Part shown: in pieces, positions 1 to 6,614 of the stretch
How the letters are laid out: each line of letters opens with the position of its first letter
Position numbering within the stretch: position 1 is the first letter of the stretch
Source: an uncultured Flavobacteriales bacterium
GTDB lineage: Bacteria; Bacteroidota; Bacteroidia; Flavobacteriales; UBA7430
Direction of reading: 5' to 3'
Length of the DNA: 10,756 nt
Assembly: GCA_913041775.1 (NCBI GenBank)
Contig: CAJWJW010000032.1
Location: forward strand, 1 to 10,756
Position numbers and translations under genes: made by a program
The notes under the pieces: generated by a model
Databases searched by the model: none
Told to the model about the DNA's origin: nothing
What the model saw: the letters and a program-made list of their open reading frames with translations, nothing else

Positions 1-256
1 TTTTAAAGTGAAAGTATTGAGCACTCAGCATAAACATCCCCATTATAAGTGCAGACATAAATACAAATGATGAATACCAAATACCTACAACAAGTAAGGT
101 AGCTAGAGATATTTTGGAAGCACCTACAAAGTTTCTAGTTATATCGCTTAATCCAAATTTTTTAAACTCTTTAATAACATTAAAATACCTGAAAACCCAA
201 ACATAAGCTACAGAAAATGCAATTGTTACTTGTAAAATATTTAAGATAATATCCAT
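1..256 (-). CDS. DoxX-like small membrane protein, C-terminus beyond the left edge
   Basis: I read an open frame of 85 codons from an ATG at 254-256 to the window edge with no stop, so the 3' end is missing. The protein begins MDIILNILQVTIAF and has hydrophobic segments at about residues 3-20, 50-64 and 66-80, separated by a short polar stretch containing KEFKKFGLSD. The order (membrane segment, short charged loop, then Gly/Ala-Ser-containing helices ending in ...MLSAQYFHF) resembles DoxX-like four-helix inner-membrane proteins. The exact role of such proteins is usually unknown; some DoxX relatives are linked to redox or thiosulfate metabolism, but nothing here supports that assignment. The start follows an A-rich stretch typical of Bacteroidota leaders, and a TAnnTTTG element lies about 70 bases upstream. 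The family call is moderate because the pattern is a membrane-protein pattern and the last helix is not visible. Confidence 0.6.
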   Translation of the reverse strand, partial: MDIILNILQVTIAFSVAYVWVFRYFNVIKEFKKFGLSDITRNFVGASKISLATLLVVGIWYSSFVFMSALIMGMFMLSAQYFHFK

Positions 257-327
257 TTTTTTTTAATTATAAGGTTCTTAATTTAATGAATTACGATCTA
301 TTCTATTCTAACATTTTTCTACAATAT

Positions 328-335
328 CAAACATA
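328..335 (-). promoter_or_regulatory. Candidate Bacteroidota -7 element for the DoxX-like gene
   Basis: The minus strand reads TATGTTTG here, an exact match to the Bacteroidota sigma-ABfr -7 consensus TAnnTTTG. It would give an untranslated leader of roughly 65 bases before the ATG at 256. No clear TTTG -33 element is visible at the right distance, so this is a single-motif call. Confidence 0.4.
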
Positions 336-468
336 ATGTTAATTTACCATATTTAAGCCTACACTTAAAATGTTTTAAATACTAATGTTACTAAAGAGAT
401 TAATATTGATTTAAATGTAACGTATTGGAGACTTCAGGAGATTCAGATGTTTAGATGTCGATTAGATT

Positions 469-489
469 AAGGTTTTCGAGAAAATCCTT
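469..489 (-). terminator. Weak stem-loop overlapping the stop codon of the 105-residue gene
   Basis: On the minus strand AAGG-A-TTTT, CTCG and AAAACCTT form an 8-pair stem with one bulged A and a four-base loop. The stem includes part of the TAA stop at 488-490. There is no clear T-run after it on the minus strand, so it is at best a weak terminator or an mRNA 3'-end stabiliser. Confidence 0.3.
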
Positions 490-805
490 ACTTCTTTAGA
501 ATTTCATCAGCTACTTTCTGAGCATCTTCGCAATACTTATCTTCACCCTTTAATTTCCACTCGCCAGTTTTCTTAATGTAGAAACGAACTGTCCTCTCAA
601 CAACTACAGTATATCCACCAAAAGACGTTAATAGTTTTTGAACTTCGTCATTATAGTCGGTACGACTTAATTCACCTTCCATAACCAAATCCCACATTTT
701 ATTAATACGTTTAGAGGTCTCCTTGTATTTAAGGTCTTTCGTTTTATAAGCCATTAAAAAAAGTGATAGTGCCTTGGCTTCGGGTGTAGGTTTTGCTGTA
801 CTCAT
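488..805 (-). CDS. Small hypothetical cytoplasmic protein (105 residues)
   Basis: I do not recognise this protein. It has no signal peptide or membrane segment and is rich in Lys and Glu. The sequence suggests three helices at about residues 7-20, 24-43 and 46-61, then a short strand-forming stretch (GGYTVVVERTVRFYI, 63-77), a turn containing GEWKLKGED, and a final amphipathic helix to KK at the end. A conserved-looking Gly-Gly-Tyr and several aromatic residues in the strand region suggest a folded alpha/beta domain and not random coding. The start is well supported: the ATG at 803-805 follows a TAnnTTTG element with only a short leader. It stands alone between two intergenic gaps and is not in an operon. 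It is probably real, with unknown function. Confidence 0.75.
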   Translation of the reverse strand: MSTAKPTPEAKALSLFLMAYKTKDLKYKETSKRINKMWDLVMEGELSRTDYNDEVQKLLTSFGGYTVVVERTVRFYIKKTGEWKLKGEDKYCEDAQKVADEILKK

Positions 806-827
806 TTTACGTGTTTGTTAGATGCTG

Positions 828-835
828 CAAATGTA
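828..835 (-). promoter_or_regulatory. Promoter -7 element of the 105-residue gene
   Basis: The minus strand reads TACATTTG, an exact TAnnTTTG match, ending 22 bases before the ATG at 805. Transcription would start about 5-7 bases after the element and leave a leader of about 15 bases containing GTAAA just before the ATG. The -33 element is not obvious, but a small inverted repeat (TATAG-TCTA-CTATA, 842-855) occupies the adjacent upstream region and could be a protein-binding site. Confidence 0.55.
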
Positions 836-936
836 AGTCAATATAGTCTACTATAATTGTATAATCGCATATATATACTACAGAGAATTGTTTGTGTATG
901 TAAGCTAGTTTAGCTGCTTAATCATTTTCAAATTCT

Positions 937-944
937 TATATTTG
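937..944 (+). promoter_or_regulatory. Promoter -7 element in front of the DUF1761-like remnant
   Basis: The plus strand reads TATATTTG, an exact match to TAnnTTTG, 28 bases upstream of the ATG at 973. The leader between them is a run of T and A bases, as is common upstream of Bacteroidota genes. A weak TTTAG lies about 23 bases upstream in the place of a -33 element. Confidence 0.5.
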
Positions 945-972
945 GCCTCAATTTTTTAAAAAAATAACATTC

Positions 973-1071
973 ATGATTCAGAATTGGTACATCATTTTCG
1001 TTGCGGCATTAGTGCCCACGGTAATGGCGTTTGTTTGGTATAACTCAAAAGTGTTGAGAACTCTTTGTTAA
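973..1071 (+). pseudogene. Remnant of a DUF1761-type membrane protein (32 codons)
   Basis: An ATG at 973 opens a 32-codon frame that stops at TAA 1069-1071. The peptide starts MIQNWYIIFVAALVP and continues through MAFVWYNSKVL, closely resembling the first helix of DUF1761 proteins, where an N-terminal NW motif, a small-residue helix and a WYxPxxFGxxWM-like motif are usual. Family members are normally well over 100 residues with four helices. Here the frame ends exactly where the FGxxWM part would be (RTLC then stop), and none of the three plus-strand frames in the following 155 bases restores the family. I read it as a gene truncated after its first helix. The alternative is a real one-helix small protein kept by its own promoter. 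The family recognition is by eye from a short stretch, so confidence is moderate. Confidence 0.5.
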
Positions 1072-1154
1072 AAAAGGATCATATTTATTAGCATTTATTT
1101 AGATGGATCGAAAACAAATTTTTAGTTCTAAAACCAATAAGTACATTCTATTTA

Positions 1155-1186
1155 TATTAATTATTTAAATTCGTATTATTAATTAT
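1155..1186. repeat. Ten-base direct repeat with 22 bp period
   Basis: TATTAATTAT occurs at 1155-1164 and again at 1177-1186, a start-to-start distance of 22 bp, about two helical turns. It lies in the 155 bp gap between the DUF1761-like remnant and the stop of the hydrolase gene. The sequence is pure A+T in an AT-rich region, so chance is a realistic explanation. The rest of the gap holds nothing I can name. Confidence 0.35.
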
Positions 1187-1226
1187 GAGCACGATTAAAA
1201 TGAGCTTTATTTGAGAAGATTATTTA

Positions 1227-2447
1227 CTATAATGCCTTTTTTATAGAGAGTGCAAAACGTTTAAATACATTTCCTTTTGTACCTTTTACACTACCTTTTT
1301 TGAATGTATTGAACCATAATTTGCTATACACAAAAGCATAACCAGCACATTCTATATGGCCAACCTTATTACTTGCTTTACGTAGAATTAGATTAGGACT
1401 TCCATTTTTTAGCATTGTATCATAAGCAATAAAGGAATTCTCTTTTAAAACTCTTTTATCTTCTGTGCAGTAGCAGAACTGCGTTGGGGTGTCGGTTTTC
1501 CAATTAATTATATTATTCTCTTCTAAGGCGAGTTTAAATTTATAGTTTGGATTGTTTAGGTATTGGTCTACTAAGTACGGTTGCACCATGTCTACAGGGA
1601 TTTCTGGTAGGTAATCGTTTATTTCAAAAAGGTCTAAGTGTCCTTGGTATAAAATAGGAATTAATGAGTCGTAGGGCGATACAAATAAATCGGAATAACT
1701 TGAGCCCGTAATTTTATAAACCTCGTTGTAAGTCATTAGCAAGTACGGTAAGTATGCAGGATCTTTATATGGAGAAAACATTACGTCAGCTTGATCTCCC
1801 GACATGTGGTAAGCTCCAGACATAGGAGAGGAGGCTGTAATTGAGATTTCAGGAAAATCTTCTTGTAGTTTTTTGTGTGTAGCCAAACAAGCATGTCCTC
1901 CTTGTGAATAACCTGTTAGGTAGAGTTGCTTATTGGTTTCTAATGAGATTAGATTATTTAGTTTTTGAACTGCAAAATACATATCTATAGCTGCATCAGA
2001 TTCAGAATCTGTATGTTGGTATAAATGGGTTTTCTCTCCTTTACCAAGTCCTATATAATCGGGCATTATAACGGCATATCCATCTGCTGCAAATCCTGCA
2101 CAAATAGCTGTTTCTCTATAAATCTCGTTTGTTCGTTCTACTTTAATTTTAGTACCATGATGGTAAATTAATTGTGGAATTTCTTCTTTTTGATTTGTTG
2201 GTGTAAAGTACAATCCCGAAGCTTTTATACTCGTTCCATCGTGCCATTTGGTCGTGTAAATTAATTCGTATAAGTCAATTTCATTATTTATATTGACAAT
2301 GATTGTGGGCATTCCATTTTCTTTCCAAGCCTCTTTTAAATCTTTTTTAGTTAAGCTAGAAACCTTTGTGTAAGATACAAGATCTTGTGCAAGTAAAGGA
2401 GTTGTAAACAGAATAGCGAATAGGAGGTAAGAGATATTTTTGATCAT
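1227..2447 (-). CDS. Secreted alpha/beta hydrolase (lipase/esterase-like), 406 residues
   Basis: The protein is an alpha/beta-fold serine hydrolase that probably cleaves ester or similar bonds outside the cytoplasm. It starts with a signal peptide of about 20 residues (basic MIKN, hydrophobic core, cleavage after LLA before Gln21). The fold's landmarks appear in order: HHGT (96-99) for the oxyanion region, PDYIGLG (129-135), the nucleophile elbow GYSQGG (179-184) with Ser181, the acid at about Asp330 in CTEDKRV, and His364 in KVGHIEC. The triad is therefore complete. A region of about 100 residues between elbow and acid probably forms a lid. No lipobox and no type IX secretion C-terminal domain is visible, so it is most likely periplasmic. 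The layout is like bacterial secretory lipases and related esterases; the substrate cannot be read from the sequence. It stands alone, with the terminator of the next operon 294 bases upstream, so it must have its own promoter, which I could not locate. Confidence 0.85.
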   Translation of the reverse strand: MIKNISYLLFAILFTTPLLAQDLVSYTKVSSLTKKDLKEAWKENGMPTIIVNINNEIDLYELIYTTKWHDGTSIKASGLYFTPTNQKEEIPQLIYHHGTKIKVERTNEIYRETAICAGFAADGYAVIMPDYIGLGKGEKTHLYQHTDSESDAAIDMYFAVQKLNNLISLETNKQLYLTGYSQGGHACLATHKKLQEDFPEISITASSPMSGAYHMSGDQADVMFSPYKDPAYLPYLLMTYNEVYKITGSSYSDLFVSPYDSLIPILYQGHLDLFEINDYLPEIPVDMVQPYLVDQYLNNPNYKFKLALEENNIINWKTDTPTQFCYCTEDKRVLKENSFIAYDTMLKNGSPNLILRKASNKVGHIECAGYAFVYSKLWFNTFKKGSVKGTKGNVFKRFALSIKKAL

Positions 2448-2740
2448 GCTAATATTATTTAATTGTATATTATAAATATCAGTTTTATTAAGGTTTAATA
2501 CAAGTTATTATTGGGTTTTTTATTTATTTGTGTTTTCTGATTAAGAATATAAAAACTGTCGTGTTTGTCCATTTTTTTGATGAAAAGAACCAATAATCAT
2601 GACTACAATTCTTTCTTTACATTTCAAAACCTTTAAAATTGCTATAAAAATGAACTAGTTAAACAGCCTTAGATTGTTTAACTAAAAAAGTATTTTTCTT
2701 ATACTCATTTCACTTAAAGAATAGAGTTCTGGTTTAAAAG
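2448..2740. other. Non-coding gap upstream of the hydrolase gene
   Basis: This AT-rich stretch separates the operon terminator from the hydrolase start. I see no credible gene: the longest plus-strand frame I noticed (ATG near 2599, 19 codons) has no family resemblance. It must hold the promoter of the hydrolase gene, but no exact TAnnTTTG is present on the minus strand. Its one clear structural element is the inverted repeat at 2656-2684, listed separately. Confidence 0.6.
2656..2684. repeat. Perfect 10 bp inverted repeat, possible operator or hairpin
   Basis: TAGTTAAACA at 2656-2665 is matched by its exact reverse complement TGTTTAACTA at 2675-2684, around a nine-base centre. Neither strand shows a proper T-run directly after it, so a terminator is less likely than a binding site or an RNA hairpin in a leader. 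It lies about 210 bases upstream of the secreted hydrolase start and 57 bases beyond the operon terminator. Confidence 0.5.
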
Positions 2741-2768
2741 AAAAGGGAAAGCTTACGCTTTCCCTTTT
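2741..2768 (-). terminator. Strong rho-independent terminator of the parA-to-WbqC operon
   Basis: AAAAGGGAAAGC (2741-2752) and GCTTTCCCTTTT (2757-2768) form a perfect 12-pair stem around a TTAC loop. On the minus strand the stem is followed by C then TTTT, continuing the T-rich 3' side. It starts 48 bases after the stop of the WbqC-family gene. Its symmetry means it would also stop transcription from the other direction. Confidence 0.85.
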
Positions 2769-2769
2769 T

Positions 2770-2817
2770 GATCTTATTATTTTGCAGTTTAGAGTTAAGT
2801 CTAAATATAATAAGATC
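2770..2817. repeat. Imperfect stem-loop overlapping the stop codon of the WbqC-family gene
   Basis: GATCTTATTAT (2770-2780) pairs with ATAATAAGATC (2807-2817), and inside it TTTAGA (2788-2793) pairs with TCTAAA (2800-2805) around GTTAAG. The outer stem ends in the last base of the TAG stop of the WbqC-family gene. Together with the terminator immediately after it, this makes two consecutive hairpins at the operon's 3' end. Confidence 0.5.
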
Positions 2818-3437
2818 TAATTAAGATTGTATTTAATGTAGTTTAATGTTTCAGGGCCTTCGTGGAATAGAAGATCTAAAATACTCAAATTACTTATAAA
2901 TCCTTGTTTTTTCTCAAATATTTGAATGTATCTAGAGTAATTGGCTGCTATTGGATAGGGTTTTTTAGCATTAATTAGGTTTTTGTAATCTATTATACAT
3001 TCGTTTTTTTCTACAAAACTCTCACTAACTGATAGATTCCTATCCAGTCCAATTTCTTTGCATATATGCTTAAGTAGGGCTAAGTTTATTTCTGCTAAAG
3101 TTAGGTATTCTTTAAAAAAAATAGTTCTTAAATCGTGTTCGTAATATTCAAAAAATGGGCTAGAATTATAGGCAGAACTTATTGCGCGCCAGTGTGATTT
3201 TTTCCAATCGGAACTGATATCTAAAAGTACATCTACAACTTTTGTTTTATTTTTTTTTATTACGGGTACACTCAAGGTTAATGGTCCATTAGAGGTGTAT
3301 ATAACACATCTATTTCTGTATGATTGCTTCATAAAGTGTTCCCCTAGATCTATTATTACAGAATTGTGTTTTACTAAAAGATCGAAATATGCGATACAAG
3401 GAAAGTAATGGCTACTAAGGACTGCTTGTTTCTCCAT
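2817..3437 (-). CDS. WbqC-family protein
   Basis: At 206 residues this matches the usual length of the WbqC family, whose members are often found in O-antigen and other polysaccharide clusters and are thought to act in sugar or aminosugar modification; the precise reaction is not settled. Family features seen in order are the N-terminal SSHYFPCIAYFDLL (about 8-21), KQSYRNRCVI (37-46), the PLTLSVPV strand (53-60), DISSDWKKSHWRAISSAY (73-90) with the characteristic paired Trp/His-Trp, and a C-terminal LSILDLLFHEGP (184-195). There is no signal peptide or membrane helix, so it is cytoplasmic. Its ATG lies one base after the stop of the second signal peptidase gene, so it is very likely co-transcribed and translationally coupled. 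It is the last gene of the operon. No other glycan genes are in the window, so its partner pathway is unknown. Confidence 0.88.
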   Translation of the reverse strand: MEKQAVLSSHYFPCIAYFDLLVKHNSVIIDLGEHFMKQSYRNRCVIYTSNGPLTLSVPVIKKNKTKVVDVLLDISSDWKKSHWRAISSAYNSSPFFEYYEHDLRTIFFKEYLTLAEINLALLKHICKEIGLDRNLSVSESFVEKNECIIDYKNLINAKKPYPIAANYSRYIQIFEKKQGFISNLSILDLLFHEGPETLNYIKYNLN

Positions 3438-3438
3438 A

Positions 3439-4326
3439 CTAATAAACTCTTTTTAAGAGTCGTTTACTCAAGAATTCATCAGCATTAAACAGAATTCTAC
3501 TACAGGTTCCTATAAGATGGTCTTCGGGTACAAAACCCCAATACCTTGAGTCTTGAGAATGATGTCTATTGTCGCCCATCATAAAATAGTAGTTCTGGCT
3601 AAAAGTGTAAGTTTCTGTTTGCTTATTGTCAATGTATATTACTGAATCCTGTAGTCTACAGGAGTGATTCTCGTAGTCTAAGATTATTTTTTCGTACAAA
3701 CTAAAATTTGTATAGTCTATTTTTATTTTAGCTCCTTTCTGAGGAACATATAAGGGTCCAAAGAAATCTCTGTTCCATTTAAGTGTACTGTCTGATGGGA
3801 AGGTTGATAAATCGATTTTATCTTTAGGGCTAGAATTTAAGGTGAATTTTAAGTTTTGATCCACTTCTATTAGTGCACTTATTTGGATACTGTCTAAGCT
3901 TAACAACCATCTGTTGTTTGTGGCTTTCCCACCTAAATGGATTCCTAAACCTTTTAGTATTTCCCAGTTTAACTTTCCGTCAGGGTCGGCGATTAGATAA
4001 TCAAATTGGAGCTTTGTTTGTTCTAAAGCGACCTTACCATTTTCTAGTATAAGTGAGTCGCCAGGTAGTGCAACACATCGTTTTATAAAAACCATTTTAG
4101 ATTTTATGGCTGATTTTTCTAGCGGGTAGTGAAAGGCTACCACTTCACCTAGTTGTATGTCTAACAGATTTCCAAAAAGGGCGTTTTGCCATGTATTTAC
4201 CATAACGTAATCTCCTTTAACTAACGCTTTATCCATAGAACTTGAGGGAATTACAAAAGGTTGAAATACAAATAGCTTTATAAATAAGGCGAAACCTACA
4301 GCAGCAATAAACTTTAGGATTTTCAT
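3439..4326 (-). CDS. lepB: Signal peptidase I, short paralog (295 residues)
   Basis: This is a membrane-bound serine/lysine protease of family S26 that removes signal peptides from exported proteins on the outer side of the cytoplasmic membrane. A single N-terminal membrane helix (about 5-21) is followed directly by the box B motif PSSSMDKAL, giving Ser30 as nucleophile. Box D is FIKRCVALPGDSL with Lys82 as general base, and box E is MGDNRHHSQDSRYWGFVP from Met250. All catalytic motifs are intact, so it should be active. About 170 residues separate the Lys from box E, longer than in E. coli LepB, with an insert that the neighbouring 501-residue paralog shares in part. It lacks that paralog's extra N-terminal and C-terminal membrane segments. 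Its ATG overlaps the upstream stop by one base (TAATG), which suggests translational coupling. It could be a specialised peptidase, but no substrate can be inferred. Confidence 0.92.
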   Translation of the reverse strand: MKILKFIAAVGFALFIKLFVFQPFVIPSSSMDKALVKGDYVMVNTWQNALFGNLLDIQLGEVVAFHYPLEKSAIKSKMVFIKRCVALPGDSLILENGKVALEQTKLQFDYLIADPDGKLNWEILKGLGIHLGGKATNNRWLLSLDSIQISALIEVDQNLKFTLNSSPKDKIDLSTFPSDSTLKWNRDFFGPLYVPQKGAKIKIDYTNFSLYEKIILDYENHSCRLQDSVIYIDNKQTETYTFSQNYYFMMGDNRHHSQDSRYWGFVPEDHLIGTCSRILFNADEFLSKRLLKRVY

Positions 4327-5831
4327 TAAGCAGTTTTTTTCTTCAATAAAAATCTACTCACAATATTCCATAGACCTATAAAAATTAAAAAGTGAATTAG
4401 GTAAGATTTTGCTTGCCCTTCTCCATGGATGAAAGTAAACATTCTGTTCCATCGTATTTTAGCTAAGCCTTTTTTATTAGGATCTATACTTAACCAGTTT
4501 AATACCGGTTTTCCTACGACATGATTTTCGGGTACAAAGCCCCAAAATCTTGAGTCTAATGAGTTGTGTCTGTTATCTCCCATCATCCAATAATAATTCA
4601 TTGCAAAGGTGAAGTCCGTACTTAAAACATCGTTAATATAAATACCTTCGTCTTTCTGTTCCAATTTATTGGCTTCATATTCTCCAATAATTTTGGCGTA
4701 CATATCTATATTTTCATTGTTTAATTGTATGGTTGCACCAGCTCGTGGAATATATATAGGGCCATAGTTGTCTGTATTCCATCCAAAGCTATTTCCTTTA
4801 GGAAACATTACTTCGCCTTTTTGACTAGGCAATAAGGCTGGCTTTTTTACAGAAGTTACGGTAGAAAGCGATTGTAGCAGATCTACATTATTATCAGTAA
4901 GCATCATCAAAAACAAACTATTGATAGTCTTTTTCCCTTTATAGGTAGCCAAAACATTTGCATTTAATTTAACACCCTGTGTAACAATACGGTATGTGTT
5001 TAGGCTGTCAGTTGCATCTACATTTCTAATATATGCTTGTTCTTTAAATAAACGTACTTGAGCTTCCTCTTCTAAGGTGAATTCATATTCGTGAAGTGGG
5101 TAGACTTCTGTTATCTCATTTTCAAGTAAAAACTTCTCTCTAAAACCATTCCCACTAGTTGTAACGATATAACTAAACTGTCCGTGAGATCTATCTGGTA
5201 AGGGTTGTTCGGTACCATTAATAAATACTTTTTGGTCTATAATTTCCAATGAATCACCAGCTATAGCAACACATCTTTTTACGTAATGTGTTTTCTTATC
5301 GTATGGCATATCTTCTTGCATCTTATCCACAGGGTAGTTAAAAACTACGATGTCGTTGTTTTTTACCGTAGTAAAACCAGGCAGTCTATTATATCCTAAT
5401 TGTAAAGATTTAGTAAATGAAGGTGTGTTGGCAGTTCCAACTAATACATTGTGCATAAATGGAACAGACAATGGAGTGTTGGGGACATTAGGACCGTAAT
5501 TTACTTTACTAACCAATAAGTAATCTCCTATTAACATAGACTTCTCCATTGAGGATGTAGGAATGGTAAAGGGCTGTATTATAAATGTGTGTATTAAGGT
5601 CGCTCCTATAACTGCAAAAGTTATTGCATTGAACCACTCTGCAAATACAGATTTCTTTTCCTCAACTTTAGGCGTTCTTTTTTTCCAGAAAGTCCAGTTT
5701 ATATAATTCCAATAATAATGATCTGCGATAGCTAAAACTCCAAAATAAAGCCAGTTAAAACCTATTAGTTTAGTAAGAATAATATAAGCTATGCAGCTTA
5801 CTAGAAATAGAAGGTGTTTTTTAGTATTCAT
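4326..5831 (-). CDS. lepB: Signal peptidase I, long form (501 residues)
   Basis: This is a type I signal peptidase (family S26) and probably the housekeeping one. Two hydrophobic segments near the N-terminus (about 6-20 and 26-38) precede a charged linker (KKRTPKVEEKK, 50-60) and the canonical membrane helix (about 67-85). Box B is IPTSSMEKSM with nucleophile Ser94; box D is YVKRCVAIAGDSL with Lys185; box E is MGDNRHNSLDSRFWGFVP from Met417. A final hydrophobic segment (about 476-492) is followed by LLKKK, so the C-terminus is also membrane-anchored. The gap between Lys185 and box E is about 230 residues, roughly twice that of E. coli LepB; large inserts here are known in Bacteroidota. It is preceded by dapB with a 63 bp gap, the largest inside the gene string, which contains a possible promoter of its own. 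It overlaps the short paralog by one base. Confidence 0.95.
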   Translation of the reverse strand: MNTKKHLLFLVSCIAYIILTKLIGFNWLYFGVLAIADHYYWNYINWTFWKKRTPKVEEKKSVFAEWFNAITFAVIGATLIHTFIIQPFTIPTSSMEKSMLIGDYLLVSKVNYGPNVPNTPLSVPFMHNVLVGTANTPSFTKSLQLGYNRLPGFTTVKNNDIVVFNYPVDKMQEDMPYDKKTHYVKRCVAIAGDSLEIIDQKVFINGTEQPLPDRSHGQFSYIVTTSGNGFREKFLLENEITEVYPLHEYEFTLEEEAQVRLFKEQAYIRNVDATDSLNTYRIVTQGVKLNANVLATYKGKKTINSLFLMMLTDNNVDLLQSLSTVTSVKKPALLPSQKGEVMFPKGNSFGWNTDNYGPIYIPRAGATIQLNNENIDMYAKIIGEYEANKLEQKDEGIYINDVLSTDFTFAMNYYWMMGDNRHNSLDSRFWGFVPENHVVGKPVLNWLSIDPNKKGLAKIRWNRMFTFIHGEGQAKSYLIHFLIFIGLWNIVSRFLLKKKTA

Positions 5832-5843
5832 CTAGTTTTTTTT

Positions 5844-5851
5844 CAAAAGTA
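5844..5851 (-). promoter_or_regulatory. Possible internal promoter before the long lepB
   Basis: The minus strand reads TACTTTTG, an exact TAnnTTTG, in the only sizeable gap of the gene string. The -7 element ends 12 bases before the ATG, so the leader would be under ten bases, which is short. A small inverted repeat (AAGTTA-TTTT-TAACTT, about 5859-5874) sits just upstream and could attenuate readthrough from dapB. Both are AT-rich and may be chance. Confidence 0.3.
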
Positions 5852-5894
5852 TAAAATCAAGTTATTTTTAACTTAATTATGTGGTTAATTAGGG

Positions 5895-6614
5895 TTAAGA
5901 AGTAAATAGTACGTCTTTCATTGTATAGACTCCCTTTTTAGGTAAGAGCCACTCTGCAGCAATCACTGCTCCTAAAGCAAAGCCCTCTCTTGAGTGTGCT
6001 TCATGTTCTATGGTTATGCTGTCAATATCAGATTCATATTTTACAATATGTGTTCCTGGAACTTTATTTTTTCTACTAGCTTGAATCAATAATTCTTCAG
6101 GTTTAGTCTTGGTATCTAACACCCATTCTTTCTTTAGTTCCTGACTATTAATTACTTGCTCAGCTAAACTAATTGAGGTCCCACTAGGGGCATCTAATTT
6201 TTGAGTATGATGAATTTCTTCCATACTCACCTCATAATTTTGGTGATTTGACATCAGCAGTGCCAATTTTTTATTGAGTTCAAAAAATAAATTTACTCCT
6301 AAGCTAAAGTTCGAAGCATATAGAAAGGCTGTATTTTCTACTAAGCATAAGTTCTTCATTTCTTCAATTTGCTCCAAACAACCTGTTGTACCACTAATAA
6401 TAGGGGTTTTAGATTTTAGAGCAAGCTCAATATTGTTTTTAGCAGTGCTAGGAGTACTAAAATCTATCGCTACATCAATCTCACTAAAACTTTCTATTGT
6501 TAAGGAATTTAAATTTTTTGAGTCAATTTTTATAGAAATCTGATGACCTCTATCCTTTGCAATAACCTCTATGGATTTACCCATTTTACCATAACCTAAA
6601 AGTGCAATTTTCAT
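5895..6614 (-). CDS. dapB: 4-hydroxy-tetrahydrodipicolinate reductase
   Basis: DapB reduces the heterocyclic product of DapA with NAD(P)H in the cytoplasm, on the path to diaminopimelate (peptidoglycan) and lysine. The N-terminal Rossmann motif is GYGKMGK (7-13), followed by DFSTPS (51-56) and SGTTG (74-78). The family signature EEIHHTQKLDAPSGTS lies at 132-147, with catalytic His135/His136 and Lys139. ASNFSLGVN (100-108) and a C-terminal HEAHSREGFALGA (204-216) also match the family. At 239 residues it is a little shorter than the E. coli enzyme (about 270), with a short segment between the Rossmann motif and DFSTPS, as is usual in Bacteroidota. Its ATG overlaps the stop of the DUF5683 gene by four bases (ATGA). 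No dapA or other lysine gene is in the window, so here the gene is tied to the parAB/lepB operon. Confidence 0.95.
   Translation of the reverse strand: MKIALLGYGKMGKSIEVIAKDRGHQISIKIDSKNLNSLTIESFSEIDVAIDFSTPSTAKNNIELALKSKTPIISGTTGCLEQIEEMKNLCLVENTAFLYASNFSLGVNLFFELNKKLALLMSNHQNYEVSMEEIHHTQKLDAPSGTSISLAEQVINSQELKKEWVLDTKTKPEELLIQASRKNKVPGTHIVKYESDIDSITIEHEAHSREGFALGAVIAAEWLLPKKGVYTMKDVLFTS

Noticed and set aside
1103..1168. Short frame MDRKQIF...LII (21 codons) after the DUF1761-like remnant
   Set aside because: Too short, no promoter or homology, and it does not extend the DUF1761 pattern; likely random in AT-rich DNA.
5323..5331. TTATCCACA, a perfect DnaA box, within the long lepB; and TTATCAACA, one mismatch from it, at 8881-8889 near parA
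   Set aside because: parAB often lies near oriC, but these are two isolated boxes 3.5 kb apart, one inside a coding region, with no cluster of boxes or unwinding element. Chance is adequate for an AT-rich window.
6274..6543. Open frame of 89 codons on the plus strand inside dapB
   Set aside because: It is antisense to a well-conserved enzyme gene and shows no family resemblance or start signals; a shadow frame.
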